Below, piece by piece: positions 8,973-16,799 of a DNA stretch of 64,000 nucleotides. Every line of letters begins with the position of its first letter. Position 1 is the stretch's first letter. The notes below the pieces were generated by a model. That model saw nothing but the letters and a program-made list of their open reading frames with translations, was not told where the DNA came from and made no database searches. This DNA is from Chitinophagaceae bacterium (GTDB taxonomy: Bacteria; Bacteroidota; Bacteroidia; Chitinophagales; Chitinophagaceae). The stretch is taken from NCBI GenBank assembly GCA_016787085.1, contig JAEUVJ010000069.1:44887-108886 (forward strand). Direction: 5' to 3'. Position numbers and translations under genes: made by a program.

Positions 8973-8980
8973 CAAAATTA
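8973..8980 (-). promoter_or_regulatory. -7 element TAATTTTG before the class D beta-lactamase gene
   Basis: A perfect TAnnTTTG match on the minus strand, 18 bp upstream of the ATG at 8954. It fixes the gene start, since the longer frame would begin inside this element. Confidence 0.45.
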
Positions 8981-9017
8981 GCGGCTGAACAGATGTAAAC
9001 CATCACAATGCCCGTTA

Positions 9018-9542
9018 TCAGTGTTTGCTCAGCACAGCTCTTTGATAGGTGGCCACTTTATAACTATGTACAGCCGGAGATTCTTCCGTTCCTTTACCGG
9101 TAGTAGCCACCGGTTTGGCAGAAATGTTATAAAACTCCACGTTGAGCTTACCATTCTCCATCCAGTACGAATTGATGATGGTACTGTTGCCAACAGTAAA
9201 AGCACCGCAGAATTTATTTGCCAGCCAGAACTGGTCCAGTACGATGCCATTATGCTCATCAATAGCCCAATGACCTTTGGCTGTATCTCTCGCAATCAGT
9301 GTATAAGGCCGGTTGTCTTTTGTTTGGCTGCCATAGATCAGTTGCCAGGTATATGAGTTGGCCGTATCAGCGGGATGTATCCGCAATTCCATTACAACCT
9401 TTTGTGGCTCGTTGGCATTGCCCTTAAACCATTGCAGTTCGCCTTTCCAGTTGCCTGCCCAGCTATGAGGAAAGTTCTGGTTTTGAGCATGAACCTGGCA
9501 TGTAAATACCAGTACCGGGAAGATCAAAAAGAAACAACGCAT
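9018..9542 (-). CDS. Secreted protein of unknown function
   Basis: About 174 residues from the ATG at 9542, which places a signal peptide at the N-terminus (MRCFFLIFPVLVFTCQVHAQ). The upstream in-frame ATG at 9593 would bury this signal, so it is rejected. The mature part is rich in Trp and Tyr (WAGNWKGELQWFKG; YTWQLIYGSQ) and looks like a beta-rich lipocalin-type fold. It would act in the periplasm or outer envelope. I do not recognise a named family. It stands alone between the beta-lactamase and a small lipoprotein, all on the minus strand. Confidence 0.8.
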   Translation of the reverse strand: MRCFFLIFPVLVFTCQVHAQNQNFPHSWAGNWKGELQWFKGNANEPQKVVMELRIHPADTANSYTWQLIYGSQTKDNRPYTLIARDTAKGHWAIDEHNGIVLDQFWLANKFCGAFTVGNSTIINSYWMENGKLNVEFYNISAKPVATTGKGTEESPAVHSYKVATYQRAVLSKH

Positions 9543-9641
9543 GTTTTTTAGGCTGAAAATAAAAAATCCCGGCATATTACCAGGATGAGACAATCTTTTG
9601 GGGCCGGAACAGCATTAAAGATAGAATCCGCCCTTTTGCTT

Positions 9642-9743
9642 TTAGTGTTTGTTGCCCTGGCAGTCTCTTTTTACAGAGGCACATGACGACAACATGAACA
9701 ATACAACCGCTCCTGCGATGAAGCAAAGCATTAACTTTTTCAT
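9642..9743 (-). CDS. Very small lipoprotein (33 residues)
   Basis: A frame of 33 codons plus stop, starting at the ATG at 9743. It encodes a complete lipoprotein signal (MKKLMLCFIAGAVVLFMLSS) with the lipidated cysteine at residue 21 in SSCAS. The mature peptide is only about 13 residues with a second cysteine and a C-terminal histidine (KRDCQGNKH). Small lipoproteins of this Cys...DC...H type are, to my recollection, common and often missed in Bacteroidota. The longer frame overlapping it in another register has no signal or family features. Function unknown. Confidence 0.65.
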   Translation of the reverse strand: MKKLMLCFIAGAVVLFMLSSCASVKRDCQGNKH

Positions 9744-9956
9744 TACTCAGTTTTTTCGGGTCCAATAATTCAGTTAGGGGAATTCCAAAGGAGGGATCGG
9801 TAGAATTAGTCCATCACAGGAGAGAACGAAAATAAGAACCCTATATTGTTTCTCATAGTTTCTCTTAAAGTTTTTTTACATATTGCCCCTGAATAATACT
9901 ATTATCGTAAAAACCCGAATTTGACTAAATTTAAACTCTAATCAAAACTTCTTGCC
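9744..9956. other. Intergenic region between divergent lipoprotein genes
   Basis: 213 bp between a minus-strand and a plus-strand gene, so it should hold promoters for both. It is AT-rich near 9840-9940. I see no exact TAnnTTTG element close to either start. Confidence 0.4.
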
Positions 9957-10538
9957 ATGAAGCAGTTCATTCTCATCCTGGTGGTTGCAACCGCTTTACT
10001 TGCAGCCTGTAACAACAACAATAAGCCAACAACAGAGCCTGCAACGGAAAAAGCAGCCGCTGATAGTGCTCTTTTGAATAAGCAAGCCGAAGAGATACAA
10101 ATGCGGGCGGAAGAGTTATTGAAGCTATCTTCCATTAGCAATGACGAGTTGAAAGCTTTACTGCCGGCGTCACTGATGGCTACAAAAAGTTCAGATATAC
10201 AGGCGGCATCATTAAATGGGACCGGTTTTGCTTCTGCTAAATACTCCCTTAACGATTCTACCGAACTCGAAGTAAGCATATGGGATTGCGGCGGGCCCGG
10301 CGGGTCGGGTTATTATCAAAGACAGGCAATGACGATGGCCAGCCTGGAAGCAGCAACAGAAAAAGGAGACGCAAAAATAATTGACTTCATGGGGCAAAAA
10401 GCGATAGAACAATGTGACAAGAATGATAACCGCTGCTCCCTTACCTATTTCGGCGGAAAAAGATATTGGGTTGTTATAGCCGGTCACAATATTCATCCCG
10501 ACGGGCTTAAACAAGCTGCAAACGATCTGAGATTGTAA
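9957..10538 (+). CDS. Lipoprotein of unknown function
   Basis: 193 residues with a clear lipoprotein signal (MKQFILILVVATALLAAC, lipidated Cys18) followed by an Asn/Thr-rich spacer. The body has a predicted helix (residues 35-65) and then a compact domain containing GTGFASAKYSL, WDCGGPGGSGYY and CSLTYFGGKRYWVVIAG. Anchored at the inner or outer membrane, facing the periplasm. No family recognised. It converges on kbl with a shared hairpin terminator between them. Confidence 0.85.
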   Translation: MKQFILILVVATALLAACNNNNKPTTEPATEKAAADSALLNKQAEEIQMRAEELLKLSSISNDELKALLPASLMATKSSDIQAASLNGTGFASAKYSLNDSTELEVSIWDCGGPGGSGYYQRQAMTMASLEAATEKGDAKIIDFMGQKAIEQCDKNDNRCSLTYFGGKRYWVVIAGHNIHPDGLKQAANDLRL

Positions 10539-10552
10539 CCATTACTGAACAC

Positions 10553-10583
10553 AAGAAAGCCCTGATAATCCCAGGGCCTTCTT
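10553..10583. terminator. Bidirectional hairpin terminator between lipoprotein gene and kbl
   Basis: Inverted repeat with core GCCCTG / CAGGGC around a 6-7 base loop, flanked by AAGAA and TTCTTT. It lies between two convergent genes, so it can serve both. Confidence 0.65.
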
Positions 10584-10589
10584 TCGTCA

Positions 10590-11777
10590 TTATTTCAAAA
10601 CTCCCAGTTCTTTTCCCACTTTGCTGAAAGCGGCAATAGCTTTATCCAGGTGTTGCCGCTCATGTGCAGCACTCAACTGCACCCTTATTCTTGCCTGTCC
10701 TTTGGGAACAACCGGAAAGAAAAAGCCGATCACATAAATGCCTTCCTCAAGCAATCTGGCAGCAACGTTCTGTGCCAATACTGCATCGTATAGCATGATC
10801 GGCACTATCGGATGATCGCCGGGTTTAATATCAAAACCGGCTTCGGTCATTTTGCTTCGGAAGTATTTGGTATTATACTCCAGTTTATCCCTGAGTTCGG
10901 TCGTTTCTGTCAGCATATCCAGCACAGCTATAGAAGCGCCGGTAATGGATGGCGCCAGTGTATTACTGAACAGGTAGGGTCTTGATTTCTGGCGCAGCAT
11001 ATCTATCACTGCTTTCTTACCGGAAGTAAAACCACCGGAGGCCCCGCCGAGGGCTTTACCCAGTGTCCCGGTAATGATATCTATTTTACCCATTACGCCG
11101 CGGTACTCATGAGTGCCTCTGCCCGTCTTTCCCAAAAACCCGGAAGAATGACATTCATCTATCATAATGACAGCATCATGTTTTTCGGCGAGCTCAACGA
11201 TCTTATCCAATTGGGCAATGGTGCCATCCATACTGAATGACCCATCTGTAACGATGATACGGCTGCGGCAACCGGCTGCTTCTTTGAGCTTTGCTTCCAG
11301 GTCAGTCATGTTATTATGCTCATACCGGGAACGCTGTGCTTTACATAACCGGACCCCATCAATGATCGAAGCATGATTCAGTGCATCGGAAATGATCGCA
11401 TCCTCTTCATTGAACAGGGGCTCAAACACCCCACCATTGGCGTCAAATGCCGCAGCATACAGAATGGTATCTTCCGTACCCAGGAATTTGGAGATCTTTT
11501 CCTCCAGCTCTTTATGAATGTCCTGCGTACCGCAGATAAAACGGACGCTGCTCATACCATAACCATGTGAGTCAATGGCTTTATGGGCCGCTGCTATCAC
11601 TTTGGGATGCGATGACAGACCCAGGTAATTATTGGCGCAGAAATTCAGCACTGTTTTTCCATTCACTGTTATTTCAGCGCCCTGCGGGCTGGTTATGATG
11701 CGCTCCGTTTTATACAGACCTGAAGCCTTGATCTCTTCAACTTCCTTTGCAAGGCGGATGGCAAATTTGTCGTTCAT
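10590..11777 (-). CDS. kbl: Glycine C-acetyltransferase (2-amino-3-ketobutyrate CoA ligase)
   Basis: 395 residues, the usual length. A PLP enzyme of the alpha-oxoamine synthase family that interconverts 2-amino-3-ketobutyrate plus CoA with glycine plus acetyl-CoA in threonine breakdown. Visible motifs are FCANNYLGLSSHP near residue 45, DGSFSMDGTIA near 180, the cofactor aspartate in MIDECHSSGFLG near 208, and the PLP lysine in GTLGKALGGASGG near 240. The start at 11777 (MNDKF) is chosen because a TATATTTG element at 11803-11796 overlaps the longer alternative start at 11798. Threonine dehydrogenase (tdh) is not adjacent. Distinction from serine palmitoyltransferase or BioF rests on overall resemblance. 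Confidence 0.93.
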   Translation of the reverse strand: MNDKFAIRLAKEVEEIKASGLYKTERIITSPQGAEITVNGKTVLNFCANNYLGLSSHPKVIAAAHKAIDSHGYGMSSVRFICGTQDIHKELEEKISKFLGTEDTILYAAAFDANGGVFEPLFNEEDAIISDALNHASIIDGVRLCKAQRSRYEHNNMTDLEAKLKEAAGCRSRIIVTDGSFSMDGTIAQLDKIVELAEKHDAVIMIDECHSSGFLGKTGRGTHEYRGVMGKIDIITGTLGKALGGASGGFTSGKKAVIDMLRQKSRPYLFSNTLAPSITGASIAVLDMLTETTELRDKLEYNTKYFRSKMTEAGFDIKPGDHPIVPIMLYDAVLAQNVAARLLEEGIYVIGFFFPVVPKGQARIRVQLSAAHERQHLDKAIAAFSKVGKELGVLK

Positions 11778-11795
11778 GCAGAATAGTTTAGGGAG

Positions 11796-11803
11796 CAAAT
11801 ATA
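11796..11803 (-). promoter_or_regulatory. -7 element TATATTTG before kbl
   Basis: A perfect TAnnTTTG match on the minus strand, 18 bp upstream of the ATG at 11777. It supports that start codon. Confidence 0.45.
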
Positions 11804-11980
11804 TTGAGTTAGCCCTTTAAGACCGGATCCGGCTAAATACAACCTACCCCCCATTTTCCGCATTTCATGGGTAAAAACCGGCGGTTTGTCAACTAATGGC
11901 TTTTTTGCTAAAAAACCCGTTATACTTTTACTGTAACATTTTTTGGCTGATTGTCGTCAAAGACAAAAACCTCAACCAAC

Positions 11981-12184
11981 GTGAGAAACAGAAATACCAT
12001 ACGTTCACTCTTACTGGCAGCGGTCATAGCCCTGAGTTTCCTCGCACTATGGGCCGCCTCTCCTGTCAAAGGGCAGAACTCATGCAAGGAGTCTATGGAA
12101 GGTTGTTGCAAGAAAACCAGCGACGACAACTCCGATAAAATGTCATGGGAAACACTGCCTCACCGGTTTTTCTCCTCCCTGTAA
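11981..12184 (+). CDS. Small secreted cysteine-rich protein
   Basis: About 67 residues from a GTG at 11981 (an in-frame TTG at 11951 is the alternative). It has a basic N-terminus, a hydrophobic signal or anchor (SLLLAAVIALSFLALWAA), then a short mature part with three cysteines (NSCKESMEGCCKK) and a hydrophobic C-terminus (RFFSSL). It precedes the sigma factor gene on the same strand by about 120 bp. Function unknown. The signal-like composition and position support it as real, but the non-ATG start lowers certainty. Confidence 0.6.
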   Translation: MRNRNTIRSLLLAAVIALSFLALWAASPVKGQNSCKESMEGCCKKTSDDNSDKMSWETLPHRFFSSL

Positions 12185-12282
12185 GCTGATTAAGAAGCAC
12201 TTGGGCGGCCAGTTTTTTTCGGCTAGCCTGTAACCTTTTCATAAAACCAATCGTTTAACCTGAAAATGCGGGTTACCCCCTG

Positions 12283-12290
12283 TATTTTTG
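12283..12290 (+). promoter_or_regulatory. -7 element TATTTTTG before the sigma factor gene
   Basis: A perfect TAnnTTTG match, 18 bp before the ATG at 12309. No TTTG -33 partner is visible at the expected spacing. It suggests a short leader and supports the ATG at 12309 over the upstream TTG. Confidence 0.4.
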
Positions 12291-12308
12291 AAATGTCTTC
12301 GGCTGTTT

Positions 12309-12794
12309 ATGACTGAAAGAGAATACAATGAATGTGTAAGGACGTATGCAGATAATGTGTACCGCTTTATCCTGAAAAATCTCAAGCATGAGGAAGATGC
12401 AAAGGATGTCGTACAGACCTCCTTTGAAAAAATGTGGCGCAACCGGGACGAGATAGACCCCACCAAGAGCAAATCGTATCTTTTCACGGTCGCCTATCAC
12501 CAGATGATAGATCATATCCGAAAAGTGAAAAGAATTCAGTTAAAAGAAGAGTTCAGCGAGCAAACAAGGGTGCAGGACCGCCCGGCCAGCAACCTGAAGA
12601 AGGTGCTGGAAGAAGCCCTGAGCCGGCTGAGTGAGACACAACGGTCACTGGTATTATTAAAAGACTACGAAGGATATAGCTACGATGAAATAGGACAGAT
12701 TATGGGCCTGAGTGAAAGCCAGGTAAAAGTGTACCTGCACAGGGCCCGGGTTCAGTTGAAAGAGTATTTGGTAAAAATTGAAAATGTGATCTGA
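12309..12794 (+). CDS. RNA polymerase sigma factor, ECF type
   Basis: 161 residues. Sigma-70 region 2 at about residues 8-70 (YRFILKNLKHEEDAKDVVQ; FTVAYHQMIDHIRK) and region 4 at about 98-150 with the helix-turn-helix YDEIGQIMGLSESQVKVYLHRAR. No region 3 is present, as in extracytoplasmic function sigma factors. It directs RNA polymerase to a specific promoter set, probably in response to an envelope signal. A membrane protein resembling an anti-sigma factor follows 50 bp downstream, then a beta-barrel protein, a common Bacteroidota arrangement. Confidence 0.92.
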   Translation: MTEREYNECVRTYADNVYRFILKNLKHEEDAKDVVQTSFEKMWRNRDEIDPTKSKSYLFTVAYHQMIDHIRKVKRIQLKEEFSEQTRVQDRPASNLKKVLEEALSRLSETQRSLVLLKDYEGYSYDEIGQIMGLSESQVKVYLHRARVQLKEYLVKIENVI

Positions 12795-12843
12795 GAGAAG
12801 CTACGGGCCATGAGGTAGTAGTTACGAGTTAAAAGAAACAAAC

Positions 12844-13971
12844 ATGAAACTCAACCGTCAGAATTACGAAGAGTATTTTATCCTTTACCTGGATAATGAA
12901 CTGAGCAGTGAAGACCGCCGGATGGTAGAGATTTTTGCTGAAGAGAACCCTGACCTGAAAGCTGAACTGGATATGCTGCTTCAAACCAAACTCTCTCCTG
13001 ATACTGCTGTCACTTTCGATAATAAAGAAGCATTACTGTTCCATAATAGTTCGCCTATCAACCTGAACAATTACGAAGAGCAGCTACTCTCCTATATAGA
13101 TAATGAATTAACAGTACAGGAAGCGAAAGATGTAGAACGCTTTGTTGCTGAAAACCCGGCTATAAAAAAAGAACTGGAACTGTTTCAAAAGACCAAACTC
13201 CAGCCTGAAGTCATTGTACACCCCGATAAAGAATCCTTATACCGCAGGGAAGAAAAGGTACGTGTTGTCCCGATAGCTATCGGGATGCGCTGGTGGCGTA
13301 TTGCTGCAGCGGCTGTATTGCTGATCGGCATCAGTACCACTGTTATTGTTTTACTGAACAATAAAAAAGAGAATGGACAGGATGACTTGGCTAGTGGAGA
13401 ACCTAAAACAGAAAAAACAACAGAAGGCAAAAATAGCAATACCCAGCCTGTGATTACTCCGCAGGAAGCTACACAGGAAATTGCAGCAACAACCCCTGAT
13501 GAACCAATACAGGGGAATAAAGAAACCGCTATTAAAACTGCCGTTGTTACCAAACAAAAGACAAATACTACAAATGAGAATAAGCAACAAGCTTTGACTG
13601 TTGTACCTGAAGAAACGGCCATTGCAAACAACGATAATGAGAAGAAGCAGGGGAACAATCTTCCTACAACTGAGCTAAATCCTTATGCTAATGGCAAACC
13701 CGACCCTAAACAAAATGAAACAATCGCCCAAACAGAAGTTACTCCTGAGATTTTAACAACTCCGGATAAAAATACAGACATAGGCGCTGTAACAGTTGCC
13801 AGCCTTCAACCGTCTGAAGAAGTAATAGAGCCCTCCGGCAAGAAAAACAAACTCCGTGGATTTTTCCGGAAGATCACCCGGACGTTTGAAAAAAGGACCA
13901 ACATCAAAGCAACCGATGGAGAAAATGAAGATCGTTTGCTGATCGCCGGGCTGGCCATTAAACTCAATTAA
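12844..13971 (+). CDS. Membrane-anchored anti-sigma-like protein with duplicated N-terminal domain
   Basis: 375 residues. The cytoplasmic N-terminus holds two copies of a ~60-residue module (residues 6-67 and 76-135), each with NYEE...YLDNELS / YIDNELT, a helical stretch ending in ENP and a TKL segment. This resembles the anti-sigma domain but lacks zinc-binding His-Cys residues. One membrane segment follows (about 152-172), then a long low-complexity Thr/Asn/Lys/Glu-rich periplasmic tail. An 18-bp palindrome at 13268 adds the residues PIAIG just before the membrane segment. Position after the sigma factor suggests it controls it; this is inferred. Confidence 0.8.
   Translation: MKLNRQNYEEYFILYLDNELSSEDRRMVEIFAEENPDLKAELDMLLQTKLSPDTAVTFDNKEALLFHNSSPINLNNYEEQLLSYIDNELTVQEAKDVERFVAENPAIKKELELFQKTKLQPEVIVHPDKESLYRREEKVRVVPIAIGMRWWRIAAAAVLLIGISTTVIVLLNNKKENGQDDLASGEPKTEKTTEGKNSNTQPVITPQEATQEIAATTPDEPIQGNKETAIKTAVVTKQKTNTTNENKQQALTVVPEETAIANNDNEKKQGNNLPTTELNPYANGKPDPKQNETIAQTEVTPEILTTPDKNTDIGAVTVASLQPSEEVIEPSGKKNKLRGFFRKITRTFEKRTNIKATDGENEDRLLIAGLAIKLN
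13268..13285. repeat. 18-bp perfect palindrome inside the anti-sigma gene
   Basis: A perfect inverted repeat with no spacer, reading TCCCGATAGCTATCGGGA on both strands. In frame it encodes most of VPIAIGM just before the membrane segment. The same palindrome is, to my knowledge, a frequent dispersed repeat in Bacteroidota genomes. It occurs once in this window. Confidence 0.85.
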
Positions 13972-13994
13972 ATTATTTTTAAATCAACAACGAG

Positions 13995-14846
13995 ATGAAA
14001 AGGATATTTACACTGTGCGTAACCCTATGCACACTGATGACTGGTTTTGCACAGACCGACAGCACGGTGAAGCAGGCGCCGGATACGATCAAGATCGGGG
14101 GTATGGTGATCATACGTGAAAAAGGAAGTGAACCGGATAAAGATGAAAACAAAGAAAGAAAAGGGTTGCGCATCACCACCCGCAAACGGAGCGATAAGCC
14201 TTCCAATATCAGCACCAACTGGTGGATCATTGATCTTGGCTTTTCCAACTTTGTCGATAATACCAACCCTTCTTCGGCTGCTGCACAGGCTTTCGCCGGT
14301 GACGCCTATGCAGGCAACCCGGAATGGGCCAAGCTCCGTGCCGGCAAATCAAGGAATGTCAACATCTGGTTCTTCCAGCAACGCATCAACCTGGTAAAGC
14401 ACGCTGTAAATCTGAAATATGGTTTGGGACTTGAGCTGAATAATTATTTCTTTGATGACACCCGGGTGAAATTTGAAAAGAACCCTTCTCAAATATCGTG
14501 GGACCCTGCATTGGAAGATGCGAAAAAGAATAAACTCGCTGCCGACTACCTGACCGTGCCGATGATGATCAATTTTAATTTTACTCCCAAGCGTCAGAAA
14601 TCATTTGGTTTCAGTGCCGGGATAAGTGCAGGCTTCCTGTACAGTGCCCGCCAAAAGACCAAAATGGATGGTGATGTTGACAAAACAAAAAGCGATTTTG
14701 GCCTGGAGCGCTGGAAACTCTCTTATGTAGGTGAGCTGTTACTCGGCCCGGTAAAGCTATACGGAAGTTATGCCTTTAAGAATATGTGGGAGAAGGGACT
14801 CGATATGACCCCTTATACCGTAGGATTCCGTATCAGCAGCTGGTAA
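13995..14846 (+). CDS. Outer-membrane beta-barrel protein (PorT-like)
   Basis: 283 residues with a signal peptide (MKRIFTLCVTLCTLMTGFAQ). A polar region follows (to about residue 75), then alternating beta-strands typical of the OMP_b-brl families (NLKYGLGLELNNYFF, GFSAGISAGFLYSA, GPVKLYGSYAFKNMW). The C-terminal strand ends in FRISSW, with an aromatic final residue as expected for an outer-membrane protein. It is 23 bp downstream of the anti-sigma gene, so it is likely in the same operon and may be a target or sensor of that sigma system. Confidence 0.85.
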   Translation: MKRIFTLCVTLCTLMTGFAQTDSTVKQAPDTIKIGGMVIIREKGSEPDKDENKERKGLRITTRKRSDKPSNISTNWWIIDLGFSNFVDNTNPSSAAAQAFAGDAYAGNPEWAKLRAGKSRNVNIWFFQQRINLVKHAVNLKYGLGLELNNYFFDDTRVKFEKNPSQISWDPALEDAKKNKLAADYLTVPMMINFNFTPKRQKSFGFSAGISAGFLYSARQKTKMDGDVDKTKSDFGLERWKLSYVGELLLGPVKLYGSYAFKNMWEKGLDMTPYTVGFRISSW

Positions 14847-14897
14847 AACCTGCATAGCGGCCTATATTATTACGGAGAAAATATTTTTGTTTTCCAC

Positions 14898-14929
14898 ATC
14901 CCGTTGATATAACTCAACGGGATTTTTTG
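14898..14929 (+). terminator. Rho-independent terminator after the sigma operon
   Basis: A 10-bp perfect stem (ATCCCGTTGA / TCAACGGGAT) with a 6-base loop followed by a run of six T. It lies 50 bp after the barrel gene. Confidence 0.85.
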
Positions 14930-15044
14930 TTGCACCATTTTTGCAGACCATTGGCAATTGCAAAGCCATCGTTAAAACGAACCCATAACTGAAATAAAAA
15001 AAGACCCTGCCCGTTTTTAATTCCGGATGGTCAAGGACACAGCT

Positions 15045-15614
15045 ATGAAACAATTACTCGTACTCTCATCATTTATAGCAGGAAGCAGTTTACTGGTCTT
15101 TACTGCCTCACCTTCTTCGCCGGAGAAGGAAAAAAAATTATATAAACGTTTCGATGCTGCCAGCGGCCCTGTAGGAACGACCTCTATTATCATTGATAAG
15201 TCTGATTACGAATTGAGTGTGTATGACGACAAAGGATGGTACGCCACGTACCCGGTTGTGTTTGGCAATAACAGCCTCGATGATAAAAAAATCGCCGGTG
15301 ATAAAAATACGCCGGAAGGAAGCTTCCGCATTAACAGCAAAAGAGTGCATGAAAAGTGGTACCGCTTTTTAGCCATTGATTATCCTACGAAAGAAAGCTG
15401 GGAAAAATTCAACCAGCGAAGACAAAAAGGCGAAATACCCGCCTCAGCCAGTATCGGTGGTTCTATTGGTATTCACGGCACCTGGCCCAATGAGGATTTT
15501 GTAGTGGACAAGTACAAGAACTGGACCCTTGGCTGCATCTCCATGAAAAGAGACGATGTGGATGAAATTTATAAATTTACGCCTATTGGCACCCGGGTTA
15601 CTATCCGGAAATGA
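15045..15614 (+). CDS. L,D-transpeptidase (YkuD domain), exported
   Basis: About 189 residues from the ATG at 15045. An N-terminal signal segment (MKQLLVLSSFIAGSSLLVFTA) is followed by the YkuD catalytic domain. The active-site motif is complete: GIHGTW near residue 145 with the conserved His, and TLGCIS near residue 165 with the nucleophilic Cys. Such enzymes make 3-3 cross-links or attach proteins to peptidoglycan in the periplasm. The start at 15027 is less likely since it precedes a typical signal peptide. Its stop is immediately followed by the stop of the convergent hydrolase gene. Confidence 0.9.
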   Translation: MKQLLVLSSFIAGSSLLVFTASPSSPEKEKKLYKRFDAASGPVGTTSIIIDKSDYELSVYDDKGWYATYPVVFGNNSLDDKKIAGDKNTPEGSFRINSKRVHEKWYRFLAIDYPTKESWEKFNQRRQKGEIPASASIGGSIGIHGTWPNEDFVVDKYKNWTLGCISMKRDDVDEIYKFTPIGTRVTIRK

Positions 15615-16598
15615 TCACTTCAGCTTCTCCAGAAATTCACTCACTTCTTTTTTCCAGGCGGCAGGATCATTCCGTAACAATGATTCATGGCGTGCATTTT
15701 CATATATCACGAGTTTTTTTGCGGCTGAAGGTATCGCCTGATAAACCTTCTCTGTTTCACGGCTCTGCACCAATTCATCTTTATTGCCATACTGAACCAT
15801 CACAGGGCAATGGATATTTTTTGCATACCGGGTGGTATTGAAACCAAAACCATTGAATCCATTTTCAGCGCCAATCCAAAAAGTGGTGAGAAAAGCAAAA
15901 GGCTGTTCCGGGAAACCCAATATTCGGGCCCGCCCCTTCAGATGGGATTGCAAGGAAAGAAACGGCATTTCAATGATGGCTGCCGTGGGTTGCAACCGGT
16001 AATCAGCTATAGCTTTTGCGATGATCACTGCACCCATGGACGCCCCCCATAAAACGATCTTTCTCTCACCGCTGCTTCGGATATGATCATACGCAACTTT
16101 TACTTCTTCCGCTTCTTTGTATCCAATGGTCGTCACCTCCCCGGCACTGTTCCCATGTGATCTGACATCCACCATCAGTACGCTGTAACCCCAGTCTCTG
16201 AATACACTGGCTTCATCCAGTACATACCCTTTGTTAACGGTCATTCCATGAAATAGTATAACGGCACCTTTTGACGCTGAATCCGGCTTTGCGTACCACG
16301 CCTCTATTGCTATTCCGTTTTCAGTTCCCAATTGGAGAGGGGCAAATGGAAAAGAAGGCGTATCGCTGAGTGGCTGCCGGTAAAAATCAGGGCCGGTAAA
16401 CAGCCGCCAGGTTTTTGAAAAGACATTCCGGGAAACAGGCTTATGCGTAAGCATTTCAGACGGGAGGTCCTTTAAGTGTGTAAGCTTGTAGGCATAAAGA
16501 GCTGCGCTGATATTCATCAGGATGAACTGGACCAGTATCACCCACCCGGTCCATACCAGCCATCTGCGCAATTTTTTCCCGGGCTTAACATTTTTCAT
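15615..16598 (-). CDS. Alpha/beta hydrolase, membrane-anchored
   Basis: 327 residues. One N-terminal membrane segment (about residues 13-37), then an alpha/beta hydrolase domain. Oxyanion region ILFHGMTVNKG near residue 115, nucleophile elbow GASMGA near residue 188, a likely catalytic Asp in QYGNKDELV near 272, and His in NARHESLL near 305. The fold and motifs resemble the BAAT/YqiA-like or serine aminopeptidase (S33) hydrolases. Substrate unknown. It is convergent with the L,D-transpeptidase gene with no gap. Confidence 0.85.
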   Translation of the reverse strand: MKNVKPGKKLRRWLVWTGWVILVQFILMNISAALYAYKLTHLKDLPSEMLTHKPVSRNVFSKTWRLFTGPDFYRQPLSDTPSFPFAPLQLGTENGIAIEAWYAKPDSASKGAVILFHGMTVNKGYVLDEASVFRDWGYSVLMVDVRSHGNSAGEVTTIGYKEAEEVKVAYDHIRSSGERKIVLWGASMGAVIIAKAIADYRLQPTAAIIEMPFLSLQSHLKGRARILGFPEQPFAFLTTFWIGAENGFNGFGFNTTRYAKNIHCPVMVQYGNKDELVQSRETEKVYQAIPSAAKKLVIYENARHESLLRNDPAAWKKEVSEFLEKLK

Positions 16599-16762
16599 AA
16601 GATAGTATGCTCTTACAGGAACCGGTGAAAATAATTTTTACGCCGGGTAATAACAAATGAATGCTGCTCTTTTTTGCCTCCCGGATCATAAAAAATCAAC
16701 TCAGGTATAATATTTGTGAAGATAAGGCTACGCGTTTGTTTCAATAAATTGGAAAACCCATT

Positions 16763-16795
16763 AAGGCAGCCTCAACCGGCTGCTTTATTGTTTTA
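16763..16795. terminator. Possible hairpin downstream of acs
   Basis: Stem GCAGCC / GGCTGC with flanking AAG/CTT just past the acs stop. The T-rich side (TTTATTGTTTT) favours the plus strand while acs reads the other way, so a role in ending acs is uncertain. Confidence 0.35.
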
Positions 16796-16799
16796 CGTC

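Noticed and set aside
9577..9765. 62-codon minus-strand frame covering the small lipoprotein region
   Set aside because: It shows no signal or family feature, while the overlapping 33-codon frame encodes a perfect lipoprotein signal.
11778..11980. Possible glycine riboswitch or other leader near kbl
   Set aside because: The -7 element leaves only about 15 bases of leader before the kbl ATG, too little for a riboswitch, and no conserved aptamer core was recognised.
13185..13658. Minus-strand frame with hydrophobic character opposite the anti-sigma gene
   Set aside because: It reads the low-complexity Thr/Lys/Asn tail backwards, which yields Phe/Leu/Val by composition. The plus-strand gene is supported by an operon and duplicated domains.
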